From contig JASHQB010000159.1 in the NCBI GenBank assembly GCA_030037775.1, positions 1 to 43,283 on the forward strand: 43,283 bases of DNA, read 5' to 3'. Within the stretch, counting starts at the first letter, position 1, and each line of letters opens with the position of its first letter. The DNA comes from Candidatus Acidiferrales bacterium. GTDB taxonomy: Bacteria > Acidobacteriota > Terriglobia > Acidiferrales > UBA7541. The translations under genes and the position numbers were made by a program. The notes below the pieces were generated by a model. It did not search any database. It worked only from the letters and a program-made list of their open reading frames with translations, and was not told where the DNA came from. Below are positions 16,933 to 24,688 of this stretch, piece after piece.

Positions 16933-17814
16933 TTAGGAATTCTCCTCGGTGAGCAGTCGCTTGTAGGCTTCGCGCTTGGCGAGGCCGAACTCCTTGGCCG
17001 CCCGCTTCAAGGCCGCCTTCTGATCCACTTCTTGCCTCGACATGATTTCTGCCACGCGTTCGGCCAAGGTGCGTGCCTGCGCGCCGGCGCGTCCCGATTC
17101 GGCAAGCGCGGTCTCGTCCGGCGGTCCGATGATCAGCGTCATTTCCCCGCGCGGCTCCTTTTCCTCGAACGCGCGTACTAGGTCCGTGATACGGCCGCGC
17201 AAAAATTCTTCATGGATCTTCGTCAATTCACGCGCTATAGCGGCCGGTCGATCGCCGAGAATATCGAGGGCGTCACGCAAAGTGGCGCACAGACGGTGCG
17301 GCGCCTCGTAGAGGACAAGCGATCGAGGTTCGGAAGCTAGGAGCTGCAGGCGGCGCCGCCGCTCGGTTGAGCGCGCGGGCAAAAAGCCGAGAAATGTGAA
17401 CTCCTCCGATGGCAATCCGCACGCCGCGAGCGCCGCGACGATGGCCGACGGGCCGGGGATCGGAATCACAACAACCTTGTGGCGCAGACACAGCGAAACC
17501 AGACGATGGCCCGGATCGGAGATCACCGGCGTCCCGGCATCACTGACTAGAGCCACACGCGCGCCCTCCTCCATGCGCACGATCAGCTCTGGCGCGCGGG
17601 TCATTTCGTTGTGTTCGTGGTAGCTCTCGAGGGGTTTGCGAATCTCGAAATGCGAAAGCAGCTTGAGAGTTTGCCGTGTGTCCTCGCATGCTATCAAATC
17701 AGCTTCCTTCAGAATGCGCAAGGCGCGCAGGCTGATGTCCTCCAGATTGCCGATGGGAGTGGCAACGAGATACAAACAGCCGCGGCGAGGATTTTCCGAT
17801 TCACGAGGCGTCAT
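16933..17814 (-). CDS. rsmI: 16S rRNA (cytidine(1402)-2'-O)-methyltransferase
   Basis: A 293-residue tetrapyrrole-methylase-fold SAM enzyme that 2'-O-methylates C1402 in the decoding centre of 16S rRNA. The N-terminal LYLVATPIGNLEDISLRAL and ACEDTRQTLKLL are diagnostic. ALVSDAGTPVISDPG and PGPSAIVAALAACGLP form the SAM and substrate pockets. YEAPHRL and TKIHEEFLRG continue the family pattern, followed by a helical C-terminal domain. It converges on the dus gene and diverges from the fmdB-like gene. Confidence 0.96.
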   Translation of the reverse strand: MTPRESENPRRGCLYLVATPIGNLEDISLRALRILKEADLIACEDTRQTLKLLSHFEIRKPLESYHEHNEMTRAPELIVRMEEGARVALVSDAGTPVISDPGHRLVSLCLRHKVVVIPIPGPSAIVAALAACGLPSEEFTFLGFLPARSTERRRRLQLLASEPRSLVLYEAPHRLCATLRDALDILGDRPAAIARELTKIHEEFLRGRITDLVRAFEEKEPRGEMTLIIGPPDETALAESGRAGAQARTLAERVAEIMSRQEVDQKAALKRAAKEFGLAKREAYKRLLTEENS

Positions 17815-17887
17815 GGCGTTCGACGCAAGACGAAGCTGCTCCAGAGGTCAGTCTATCACACCCATCATCACTCATCGGAACGCGCGT

Positions 17888-17915
17888 GTGACCATTCATG
17901 CAGACGTGATAAGAT
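17888..17915 (+). promoter_or_regulatory. Candidate promoter for the fmdB-like gene
   Basis: GTGACC (17888-17893), a 16-base spacer and TAAGAT (17910-17915) preceded by TGA (extended -10). The predicted start near 17922 excludes in-frame GTG codons further upstream and supports initiation at 17948. Confidence 0.4.
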
Positions 17916-17947
17916 TTTCTGGTAGACAAAGAACGAGGTCAGTCACT

Positions 17948-18289
17948 CTGCCACTTTACGAGTACAAATGCAGGAAGTGCGGGCATCGCTTCGAGAAGAT
18001 CGAAGGCGTATCGGCGTCGGAGATCAAGAAGTGTGCAAAATGCGGTGCAAGAGCGGAGCGCATGCTGAGCGCACCGGCAATTCAGTTCAAGGGCACAGGT
18101 TGGTATGTCACGGATTACAAGGGCAAGAACTCGGATTCGCTTTCGAGGGATCCCAAGGACACCAAGGAGGCGGCGGAGGCCGCGAAGCCTAGCGAAAAGC
18201 CGGCAGAGAAGCCTGCAACTGAGCCTGCAGAGACGACCCCTACAAAAGATTCCGCAAAAAACCCTCCCAAGAAATCGAAAGTGAAATAG
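17948..18289 (+). CDS. FmdB-family zinc ribbon protein
   Basis: A small (about 113 residues) zinc-ribbon protein of the FmdB regulatory family. The N-terminus PLYEYKCRKCGHRFEKIE and the later KCAKCGARAER give two CxxC knuckles. A Lys/Ala/Glu/Pro-rich hydrophilic tail follows. The family normally begins Met-Pro-(Leu/Ile)-Tyr-Glu-Tyr. Here the codon at that Met is CTG (17948), with GAGG nine bases upstream and a candidate promoter just before. No ATG, GTG or TTG lies between promoter and domain. A GTG at 17906 is in frame but upstream of the predicted RNA start. The function of FmdB ribbons is poorly defined; a regulatory or ribosome-linked role is possible. Confidence 0.8.
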   Translation: MPLYEYKCRKCGHRFEKIEGVSASEIKKCAKCGARAERMLSAPAIQFKGTGWYVTDYKGKNSDSLSRDPKDTKEAAEAAKPSEKPAEKPATEPAETTPTKDSAKNPPKKSKVK

Positions 18290-18291
18290 CG

Positions 18292-19185
18292 CTAGAGCTT
18301 CAGTGATTTGAGGTAGGCCCGGAATGCATCGCCGAATTCGGGGTTCTTCGCGGCGAACTCCACGGTAGCTTTCAGGAAACCCAGTTTGTCCCCCGCGTCG
18401 TAGGTTTTGCCTTCCGTGGTGAGCGCCCACAGGCCGTGTTCGCGCGCCAGGGTGCGCAATGCGTCGGTCAGTTGAATTTCGCCGCCGCGCCCGGGCTCGG
18501 TGCGCTCCAGGCAATCGAACACATCCGGCGGCAAAACATAGCGTCCGATGACGCTCAAATTTGATGGCGCTTTGTCCGCTTCAGGTTTTTCTACGAGGTC
18601 GATGACTTGTCGCAAGCGATCGCCCCATTTGCGCTCATTGGCCGGCCGCGCATCGATGATTCCGTACAGATGAACCAGTTCGCGCGGAACCGCTTCAACC
18701 GCAATGGCGCCTACACCGGTGGCTTCGTATACGTCGCACAGCGCGCGTGTGACCGGCTCCGGCCCGTCGCAAATCACGTCGCCGAGCAGCACGGCGAAAG
18801 GCTCCTCGCCGACCAGTTCGCGCGCGACGAGTACCGCGTGCCCCAGCCCCAGCGGCTCGCGCTGGCGAATATAGCTGAAGTGAATCTTTGCGCCGATATC
18901 GCGTACCAGATCGGCACGGCGCGAGTCGCCCTTCTCGCGCAGAAAGTGTTCGAGCTCCGGGGCCTGGTCGAAATGGTCTTCGATGGCGTTTTTCCCGCGG
19001 CCGGTGACGACAATGATGTTCTCGATGCCGGACGCCGCGCACTCCTCCGCGGAGTACTGGATGAGAGGCTTATCCACCACGGGAAGCATCTCCTTCGGCT
19101 GTGCCTTCGTTGCGGGAAGAAACCGCGTGCCGAGGCCCGCGGCGGGAAACACGGCCTTGCGAACGCGTTTTGGTCTATCGGGCAT
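18292..19185 (-). CDS. galU: UTP-glucose-1-phosphate uridylyltransferase
   Basis: A 297-residue nucleotidyltransferase making UDP-glucose for glycans and lipopolysaccharide. The N-terminus has the nucleotide-binding signature AAGLGTRFLPATKAQPKEML (residues 15-34), followed by DKPLIQYSAEE. QREPLGLGHAV, LLGDVICDG, GEIQLTDALR and GKTYDAGDKLGFLKATVEFA are all typical of bacterial GalU rather than RfbA. It converges on the fmdB-like gene with two bases between stops, and diverges from tsaD. Confidence 0.95.
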   Translation of the reverse strand: MPDRPKRVRKAVFPAAGLGTRFLPATKAQPKEMLPVVDKPLIQYSAEECAASGIENIIVVTGRGKNAIEDHFDQAPELEHFLREKGDSRRADLVRDIGAKIHFSYIRQREPLGLGHAVLVARELVGEEPFAVLLGDVICDGPEPVTRALCDVYEATGVGAIAVEAVPRELVHLYGIIDARPANERKWGDRLRQVIDLVEKPEADKAPSNLSVIGRYVLPPDVFDCLERTEPGRGGEIQLTDALRTLAREHGLWALTTEGKTYDAGDKLGFLKATVEFAAKNPEFGDAFRAYLKSLKL

Positions 19186-19282
19186 AGTCTTCTGTGGCCC
19201 AAAAGCCGAAAAGGCAACTTACGTGGAGGGGCGTCGATTGTCAATCGGTGGAAATCATGAAAGGGACCCGCAAATGACGGTG

Positions 19283-19291
19283 TGCTAACAT
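19283..19291 (+). promoter_or_regulatory. Candidate extended -10 promoter for tsaD
   Basis: TGCTAACAT, with a weak -35 (GGGACC, 19263-19268) 17 bases upstream. It leaves a leader of about 22 bases containing GGAG before the TTG start. Confidence 0.35.
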
Positions 19292-19319
19292 CACTGGGGA
19301 AGAAAAGCGGAGACGCAAA

Positions 19320-20456
19320 TTGACGACTCGCATTCTTGGGATCGAATCTTCGTGCGACGAGACTGCGGCCGCAGTTGTGGCGGACGGCGTAAAGATCTTG
19401 TCGAGCGTGGTTGCGTCGCAGGTCGATGTTCATCGCAAATACGGAGGTGTGGTCCCGGAGCTGGCCTCGCGTGAGCATTTGCGTCAAATCGCGCCGGTCG
19501 TCCGCGAAGCCATTGCACAGGCGCACTTAGCGCTCGCAGACGTGGATGCGATTGGTGTAACACAGGGCCCGGGTTTGGTTGGCTCCCTCCTCGTTGGCCT
19601 TACGTACGGCAAGGTGCTCGCTCTGGCGCTCAATAAGCCGCTGATCGCGGTGAACCATTTGGAGGGCCACGTCCACGCCGTGTTGCTGGAAGCGCATTCC
19701 GCCGGTCGGGTGCCGAAGTTGCCGGCCGTGTGCTTGATTGTGTCGGGTGGACACACGTTGCTGTATCGCGTCGAGACCGCCCGCAATTCGGGAAATGGTG
19801 CGGTGCGATTTTCCTATGCGCGGATCGGCGGGACTCGCGATGATGCTGCCGGCGAAGCGTACGACAAAGTGGCCAAGATGCTGGCCCTCGGCTATCCCGG
19901 CGGACCGGTGGTCGATAAACTTGCCTCGCACGGAAATCCGAGCGCGGTGCGCTTCGGACCCACCAAAATCCGAGGCAATCCCTACGACTTTAGCTTCAGC
20001 GGAATCAAGACCGCCGTGTTGTATTACTTGCGCAAACGGCCCGAATTGCAGGCCGAGGTTGACGCCCGACAGCGCTCGTTGGCGAATGGCGACCGCAGTG
20101 CGGACGCGCTGCGGTCGCTTTCCAGTCCGGCGACGCTCGACTTGATCGCGAGCTTTCAGCGTGCCGTTGTGGAGGATTTGGTGAAGCGAACTCTGAGCGC
20201 CAGCGAGCAATTCGCGGCGCAATCGGTTTTGGTTTCCGGGGGCGTGGCTGCCAATAGAGAATTGCGCCAGCGATTCGAAGAAGAGGGAAGGAAGCGCGGT
20301 CTCGATGTTTTCTTTCCCAGCCGGCCGCTTTCGACAGACAACGCCGCTATGATTGCGGCCGCGGCCTTCGCGAAATTTTCCGCCGGCGAACGGGCCGATG
20401 CTAGCTTGAACGCAGCGCCGAATTTTCCTCTAGGGGTTCCGTCGCCCACTGTCTAG
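19320..20456 (+). CDS. tsaD: tRNA N6-adenosine threonylcarbamoyltransferase
   Basis: Catalytic subunit of the t6A synthase, transferring threonylcarbamoyl to A37 of ANN-decoding tRNAs. At 378 residues it is of usual length. Present are the N-terminal ILGIESSCDETAAAVV, the metal-binding HLEGHVHA (His113 and His117), VSGGHTLLYRV, GEAYDKVAKMLGL-like (GEAYDKVAKMLALGYPGGP), FSFSGIKTAVLYY, VSGGVAANRELR and STDNAAMIAAAA. It starts with TTG, eight bases after GGAG. The partner TsaB is encoded at 27118; TsaE and TsaC are not in the window. Confidence 0.97.
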   Translation: MTTRILGIESSCDETAAAVVADGVKILSSVVASQVDVHRKYGGVVPELASREHLRQIAPVVREAIAQAHLALADVDAIGVTQGPGLVGSLLVGLTYGKVLALALNKPLIAVNHLEGHVHAVLLEAHSAGRVPKLPAVCLIVSGGHTLLYRVETARNSGNGAVRFSYARIGGTRDDAAGEAYDKVAKMLALGYPGGPVVDKLASHGNPSAVRFGPTKIRGNPYDFSFSGIKTAVLYYLRKRPELQAEVDARQRSLANGDRSADALRSLSSPATLDLIASFQRAVVEDLVKRTLSASEQFAAQSVLVSGGVAANRELRQRFEEEGRKRGLDVFFPSRPLSTDNAAMIAAAAFAKFSAGERADASLNAAPNFPLGVPSPTV

Positions 20457-20500
20457 GCACTGTTGCGCGCTCCGCTCTACATCGCGGCGCCGTTTGGTCG

Positions 20501-21628
20501 TCAGGGAAGGGGACTTTCGAAGAGGTACGCGGTTCCGTCGCGCGCCACCGCGTAAAAAGTGCGGCCGTCACTGCTCCAGCGTATGTCGTCAATTCCTTCC
20601 GCCCGGCATTCATCGATGATCGTGTTCCGCTGCAGATCCGCGACAAAGATGCGGCCGGCCGCGGAATTCTTTAGCCATGAGTTATAAAAGCCGCAGAGTG
20701 GAAGCGAGGGGTGGCAGTGGCACATTTCCGCGGCGAAGGGCAGCGAGGTGATTCTCCCGCTTTCCGCATCGAGCGAGTGTACTTGCCCCGACGCACAAAA
20801 AATCAAGCGCCGGCCGTCACTGGACCAGGAAAGTTGTGTGACGTGTCCGGTGGTCTCGAATCTTCCGGAAATCTCGAGCGTGGGAACCCGCACGAATAGC
20901 ACGCAGTCGTCCGACCAGTCGCCATCAAACTCCAGGACAGTCGCGAGCATTCGCTCGCCCGGCCGGAAGGCCGTCGCTCCGAAGCCGTAGAAATTGCCCT
21001 GATCGTCGTCGCCTTCGCTCTGATCAGTCGCGGGCGCGTCTGCGAACACCCGCCGATCCATCTCGCACAACGGCTCGAATTTCTCCGGCGAGTCACCCGG
21101 CATCCACAGCGTCAATTTGGCGTTTTCAGAGCCGTCTGAAGCCGCGGCAAAATACTTTCCATCTTCAGACCAGCAAAGATGCGTCGGATAAACGCGAAAG
21201 GCGCCGAAGCGCCCCAGAAAGGTTTGGGAGCGTGGATCGAACAGGTGCAACTCCGGTTGCCACGTGCCCGACGCGGCCACAAGCAACTGTTCTTCCGGGG
21301 CCCACGCAAACGCGGCCGGAAAATCCGGATGCGCAATAAACGGTTCGTCCGGAACGGTGATGACATTCGGCGCGCCGCTCAATTCCGCGTCGGCGATTTC
21401 AACTCGTTGGCTGGATTCACGCGTTTCCGCGGAGTACAGAACAACGCGGCCGAGCGGCGAGACAGCCAGCTGTGCCCCCACGCCGCTGAATACCTGTTTG
21501 ACGCTCCACCGCGAAGTCTGCGGGAGTTCCCGCAGGCCGCGAAGGACCAGCGAAGACGACAGCACGGTAATCGCCTTGCTCTGCGCAGGCGCGATTTCTT
21601 GCGATGGCCGCTTGATCCGCGTGGGCAT
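20501..21628 (-). CDS. Beta-propeller (WD40/TolB-like) protein coupled to a J-domain protein
   Basis: A 375-residue cytosolic protein built of beta-propeller repeats. Blade-like segments such as THLCWSEDGKYFAAASDG, VTQLSWSSDGRRLIFCASG and DDIRWSSDGRTFYAVARDG recur at roughly 40-60 residue spacing, each ending in an aromatic strand. An acidic stretch, TDQSEGDDDQGN, interrupts the middle. No signal peptide or catalytic motif is seen, so a binding or scaffold role is likely. Its ATG overlaps the stop of the upstream J-domain gene (TGATG), implying coupled translation and a shared task. I do not recognise a named family. Confidence 0.65.
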   Translation of the reverse strand: MPTRIKRPSQEIAPAQSKAITVLSSSLVLRGLRELPQTSRWSVKQVFSGVGAQLAVSPLGRVVLYSAETRESSQRVEIADAELSGAPNVITVPDEPFIAHPDFPAAFAWAPEEQLLVAASGTWQPELHLFDPRSQTFLGRFGAFRVYPTHLCWSEDGKYFAAASDGSENAKLTLWMPGDSPEKFEPLCEMDRRVFADAPATDQSEGDDDQGNFYGFGATAFRPGERMLATVLEFDGDWSDDCVLFVRVPTLEISGRFETTGHVTQLSWSSDGRRLIFCASGQVHSLDAESGRITSLPFAAEMCHCHPSLPLCGFYNSWLKNSAAGRIFVADLQRNTIIDECRAEGIDDIRWSSDGRTFYAVARDGTAYLFESPLP

Positions 21629-22407
21629 CAGTGCACGCGCCCTGAGCTGAAAACTTCCACGCGTGCCTTGGAATCCGCGATGCGCTGGCGAACCTTATCT
21701 GCCATTTCCGCGAGCAGGTCGCGGTTCTGCTCTTGCGCGTCATCTGCCTGAATCTTCAAGAGGTACAAATCGGAATTGAGAATGGTTTGCAGCTCCGCTT
21801 CGATTTCGGCAAGGCGGTTATTCATCAAGCTTAGTTTGCGAATCACCCGAACCAATTCCGCGCCCGGGCCTTCGCCCTGCACAGCCTCCGGGCTCGATTC
21901 ATATACGTCGAGAATCTTCGCGATGCCTGATTCGTCGCCCTGTTGATAAGCCTGATTCACTTCGGCCATCAGCTCCTGACGCCGCGCGCGATCGTTCGGG
22001 TCTGCCGTAAGGTCGGGATGGATGCGTTTCGCCGCTTCGCGGTACATGCGCTTCAGTTCCAGCGATGGGGAGAACGGCTTTTGCTCGCGTGGCTCCTTGG
22101 ATGGCACGGCGGTCCGCGATTCATTCGCCCGCGCACGAGCCTCGCGCGCAGCGCGCTGCAGCCTTTCGTTCTCAGGCTCCTCCGCGGCAAGCCGTTCGGC
22201 GACTTGTGCGCGCAGTTCGTCGAGTTCGGCGTACGGTGCGCCAACCATATGCAAATAGCGAGCCTCAAGGGCCTTCAACTCGCCGCGAAGAGTTGCCAGG
22301 CGCAGCTCGCATTCCGCAAGTTCCGCCTCGAGGCGTTCTTGTTCCTTGCGTTTGCGCGCGAGTTCGCGCTCTTCGGGTTTTGCGCTTCGTGTCTGCTTCG
22401 TCGTCAT
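21628..22407 (-). CDS. J-domain protein with flanking coiled coils
   Basis: A 259-residue protein whose centre (about residues 113-168) is a DnaJ-like J-domain: LKRMYREAAKRIHPDLT carries the His-Pro-Asp motif (130-132) needed to stimulate Hsp70 ATPase. RRQELMAEVNQAYQQGD forms helix III. Both sides are long, charged, heptad-like helices (residues 12-100 and 185-250), so it probably forms an elongated coiled-coil dimer. No Gly/Phe or zinc-finger region is present, unlike DnaJ itself. It is coupled to the propeller protein, which may be its client or client-selecting partner. Confidence 0.75.
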   Translation of the reverse strand: MTTKQTRSAKPEERELARKRKEQERLEAELAECELRLATLRGELKALEARYLHMVGAPYAELDELRAQVAERLAAEEPENERLQRAAREARARANESRTAVPSKEPREQKPFSPSLELKRMYREAAKRIHPDLTADPNDRARRQELMAEVNQAYQQGDESGIAKILDVYESSPEAVQGEGPGAELVRVIRKLSLMNNRLAEIEAELQTILNSDLYLLKIQADDAQEQNRDLLAEMADKVRQRIADSKARVEVFSSGRVH

Positions 22408-22634
22408 GAGTCTGCCGAATCTGCGGGCAAAGCTGATGCGCGCAGGTGCACCCAGAACCGCATACGGAGTCGTAGCGATTAGTATGCCTAAGATTGCTCG
22501 GCCCGTAACGGCGGGATGCTTCCGCGTTTCCAGAACGAAGAGAGGAAGCTCTTTAGGACTTTAGTACTAATGCGACTGGCCGTGAGGACAGTCCGTTGCG
22601 CGCAGGCGCGAAGACTTCACGTCGCGATCAGATT

Positions 22635-22663
22635 TTGCGCCAGCCTGCTGAATTCTATACAAT
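22635..22663 (+). promoter_or_regulatory. Candidate sigma70 promoter for hyuAB
   Basis: TTGCGC (22635-22640), a 17-base spacer and TACAAT (22658-22663). Transcription would start near 22670, only about three bases before the hyuA ATG at 22673, so the message would be almost leaderless. Confidence 0.5.
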
Positions 22664-22672
22664 CGCGCGGCC

Positions 22673-24688
22673 ATGCGCATTGCCATCGATACCGGCGGGA
22701 CATTCACGGATTGCGTTTTCGTTCGCAGCGGCGAGTTGCGCATCCTGAAGGTGCTTTCCACTCCTGAAAATCCGGCGCGCGCGATTGAGGATGCCATCTC
22801 CAAGATCTTGTCCGACTCGCCTGCGCCTCCCGATGGGGCGCTGGATCTTACCTGTGGCACGACTGTCGGTACGAACGCGCTGCTTGAGCGTAGAGGCGGG
22901 CGCGTTGCACTGGTCACCACCGCTGGGTTTGAAGACGTGTTGGAAATCGGCAGGCAGGCGCGCCCACGCCTTTATGATTTTTTCGTTGAGCGCCCAAAGC
23001 CGCTCGTGCCGCGACAGTGGCGCATCGGAATAAAAGAGCGCGTGAGTGCCGAAGGGCGAGCGCTTTTGCATCCGGGAAAGGGTGAACTGAATCGAGTCGT
23101 TCGACTCGTCAGAAAAGGCCGCGCCGATGCAGTTGCCGTCTGCCTGCTTTTTTCGTTCGCCAATTCCGAGCATGAACGTCAAATCACCGCCCGCTTGCGC
23201 GCCGCCGGTTTTTCCGTGTCCGCGTCCCACGAAATCTTTCCCGAGTTCCGCGAATACGAGCGCACCGTGACCACTGTCGAAAACGCCTACCTTCTTCCCG
23301 TCATGAGCCGGTACCTGCGCGAAATCGATGCGCTCGCACGAAGCCGTGCGAAACCGCGACGTTCCGCGAAGTCTCGCGTACGAGTGATGCAATCGAGCGG
23401 TGGAATTATTTCCGCGGCCACCGCGTCGCGCGAGCCTGTTCGCACGATTCTTTCCGGGCCTGCGGGCGGCGTGCTGGGCGCGCAGTACGTCGCCGAGCTT
23501 GCCGGGTTTCCGCATGTCATCGCGTTCGACATGGGCGGAACGTCCACTGACGTCGCGTTGATTCACGGCGCCCTGCGCACGACCAATGAATCGGAAGTCG
23601 CGAGCCTGCCGGTGTCTGTTCCCATGCTCGATATTCACACCGTCGGCGCAGGCGGAGGTTCGCTCGCGCGCTTCGATCGCGGCGGCGCGCTGCGCGTGGG
23701 CCCAGAAAGCGCCGGCGCTGATCCGGGCCCGATTTGCTATGGCCGGGGAACGCGGCCGACCGTCACGGACGCGCATCTCCTTCTCGGTCGCATCGTGCCG
23801 GAAGGTTTCCTCAGTGGCGAATTTCGTTTGGATATGGAGCGCGCCCGCGAATGGGTCGGTCGCGCGCGCGGCCCCATGAAATCGGCGGAGGAGTTCGCGC
23901 AGGGCATTCTTGATGTGATCGAAACCAGTATGGAGAAAGCCATTCGCGTTATCTCCATCGAGCGCGGCTACGATCCGCAGGACTACACGCTGGTTGCCTT
24001 TGGCGGAGCCGGAGGCTTGCATGGCTGCGGCCTTGCGGCCGCCCTCGAAATTCCGCGCGTGTTGATCCCGAAATTCCCTGGCGGCCTTTCCGCGCTCGGG
24101 ATTTTGCGCGCGGATGTGGTGAAGGACTTTTCGCGGACCGTTCTGCTGGCCGTCGAGTCGCGGCGCGCGGCCAGCAGCGCTTTGCAAACGGAATTTGCCG
24201 CCATGGAAAAGCTCGCCGTGAAAGATATGCGCAGCGAGGGCTTCGGCCAAAGCCAAACGCGCATCGAGCGCCTGCTTGATGTGCGCTATATCGGCCAAGC
24301 CTACGAATTGACCGTCTCCGTGAATGGTGACTTCGTGAGCAGTTTTCATCGCGCCCACGAGAGGCGTTACGGCTATTCCGACGCGAAGCGCGCGGTGGAA
24401 ATTGTCAATGTTCGCGCCCGCGCGATTGGCGTGACGCCGAAGCCCGCTCTGCCCAAAGTTCCGGCGGGCGACACGGACGCCAGCGCGTCCCTGAGAGGCG
24501 AGCACGAAGCGCATTTCGACGGGCGCGCAATGAAAACGCGCATTTACGATCGCTCTCGCCTGCGCGCCGGAAATCGCCTGCGCGGCCCGGCCATCGTCAT
24601 CGAGTACAGCGCGACTACGGTCGTTCTCCCTGGCTGGCGGGCGCGCGTCGACGCCTACGGAAATTTGCTAATGGAGCGAACCCGATGA
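22673..24688 (+). CDS. hyuA: Hydantoinase/oxoprolinase family protein, subunit A
   Basis: A 671-residue protein of the N-methylhydantoinase A/5-oxoprolinase/acetone carboxylase beta family. The N-terminal IDTGGTFTDCVF (phosphate-binding) and TCGTTVGTNALLERRG open the first domain. GPAGGVLGAQYVAE, AFDMGGTSTDVALI and VGAGGGSLARFDRGGALRVGP follow, completing the actin-like ATPase fold. Together with HyuB it catalyses ATP-dependent opening of a cyclic amide such as hydantoin or 5-oxoproline; the substrate cannot be decided. It overlaps hyuB by ATGA. No Shine-Dalgarno precedes the ATG at 22673. Confidence 0.9.
   Translation: MRIAIDTGGTFTDCVFVRSGELRILKVLSTPENPARAIEDAISKILSDSPAPPDGALDLTCGTTVGTNALLERRGGRVALVTTAGFEDVLEIGRQARPRLYDFFVERPKPLVPRQWRIGIKERVSAEGRALLHPGKGELNRVVRLVRKGRADAVAVCLLFSFANSEHERQITARLRAAGFSVSASHEIFPEFREYERTVTTVENAYLLPVMSRYLREIDALARSRAKPRRSAKSRVRVMQSSGGIISAATASREPVRTILSGPAGGVLGAQYVAELAGFPHVIAFDMGGTSTDVALIHGALRTTNESEVASLPVSVPMLDIHTVGAGGGSLARFDRGGALRVGPESAGADPGPICYGRGTRPTVTDAHLLLGRIVPEGFLSGEFRLDMERAREWVGRARGPMKSAEEFAQGILDVIETSMEKAIRVISIERGYDPQDYTLVAFGGAGGLHGCGLAAALEIPRVLIPKFPGGLSALGILRADVVKDFSRTVLLAVESRRAASSALQTEFAAMEKLAVKDMRSEGFGQSQTRIERLLDVRYIGQAYELTVSVNGDFVSSFHRAHERRYGYSDAKRAVEIVNVRARAIGVTPKPALPKVPAGDTDASASLRGEHEAHFDGRAMKTRIYDRSRLRAGNRLRGPAIVIEYSATTVVLPGWRARVDAYGNLLMERTR

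Noticed and set aside
22655-24514. 619-codon open frame on the minus strand opposite hyuA
   Set aside because: The same kind of antisense shadow; the hyuA frame has clear motifs while this one is low-complexity (Ala/Arg/His) with none.
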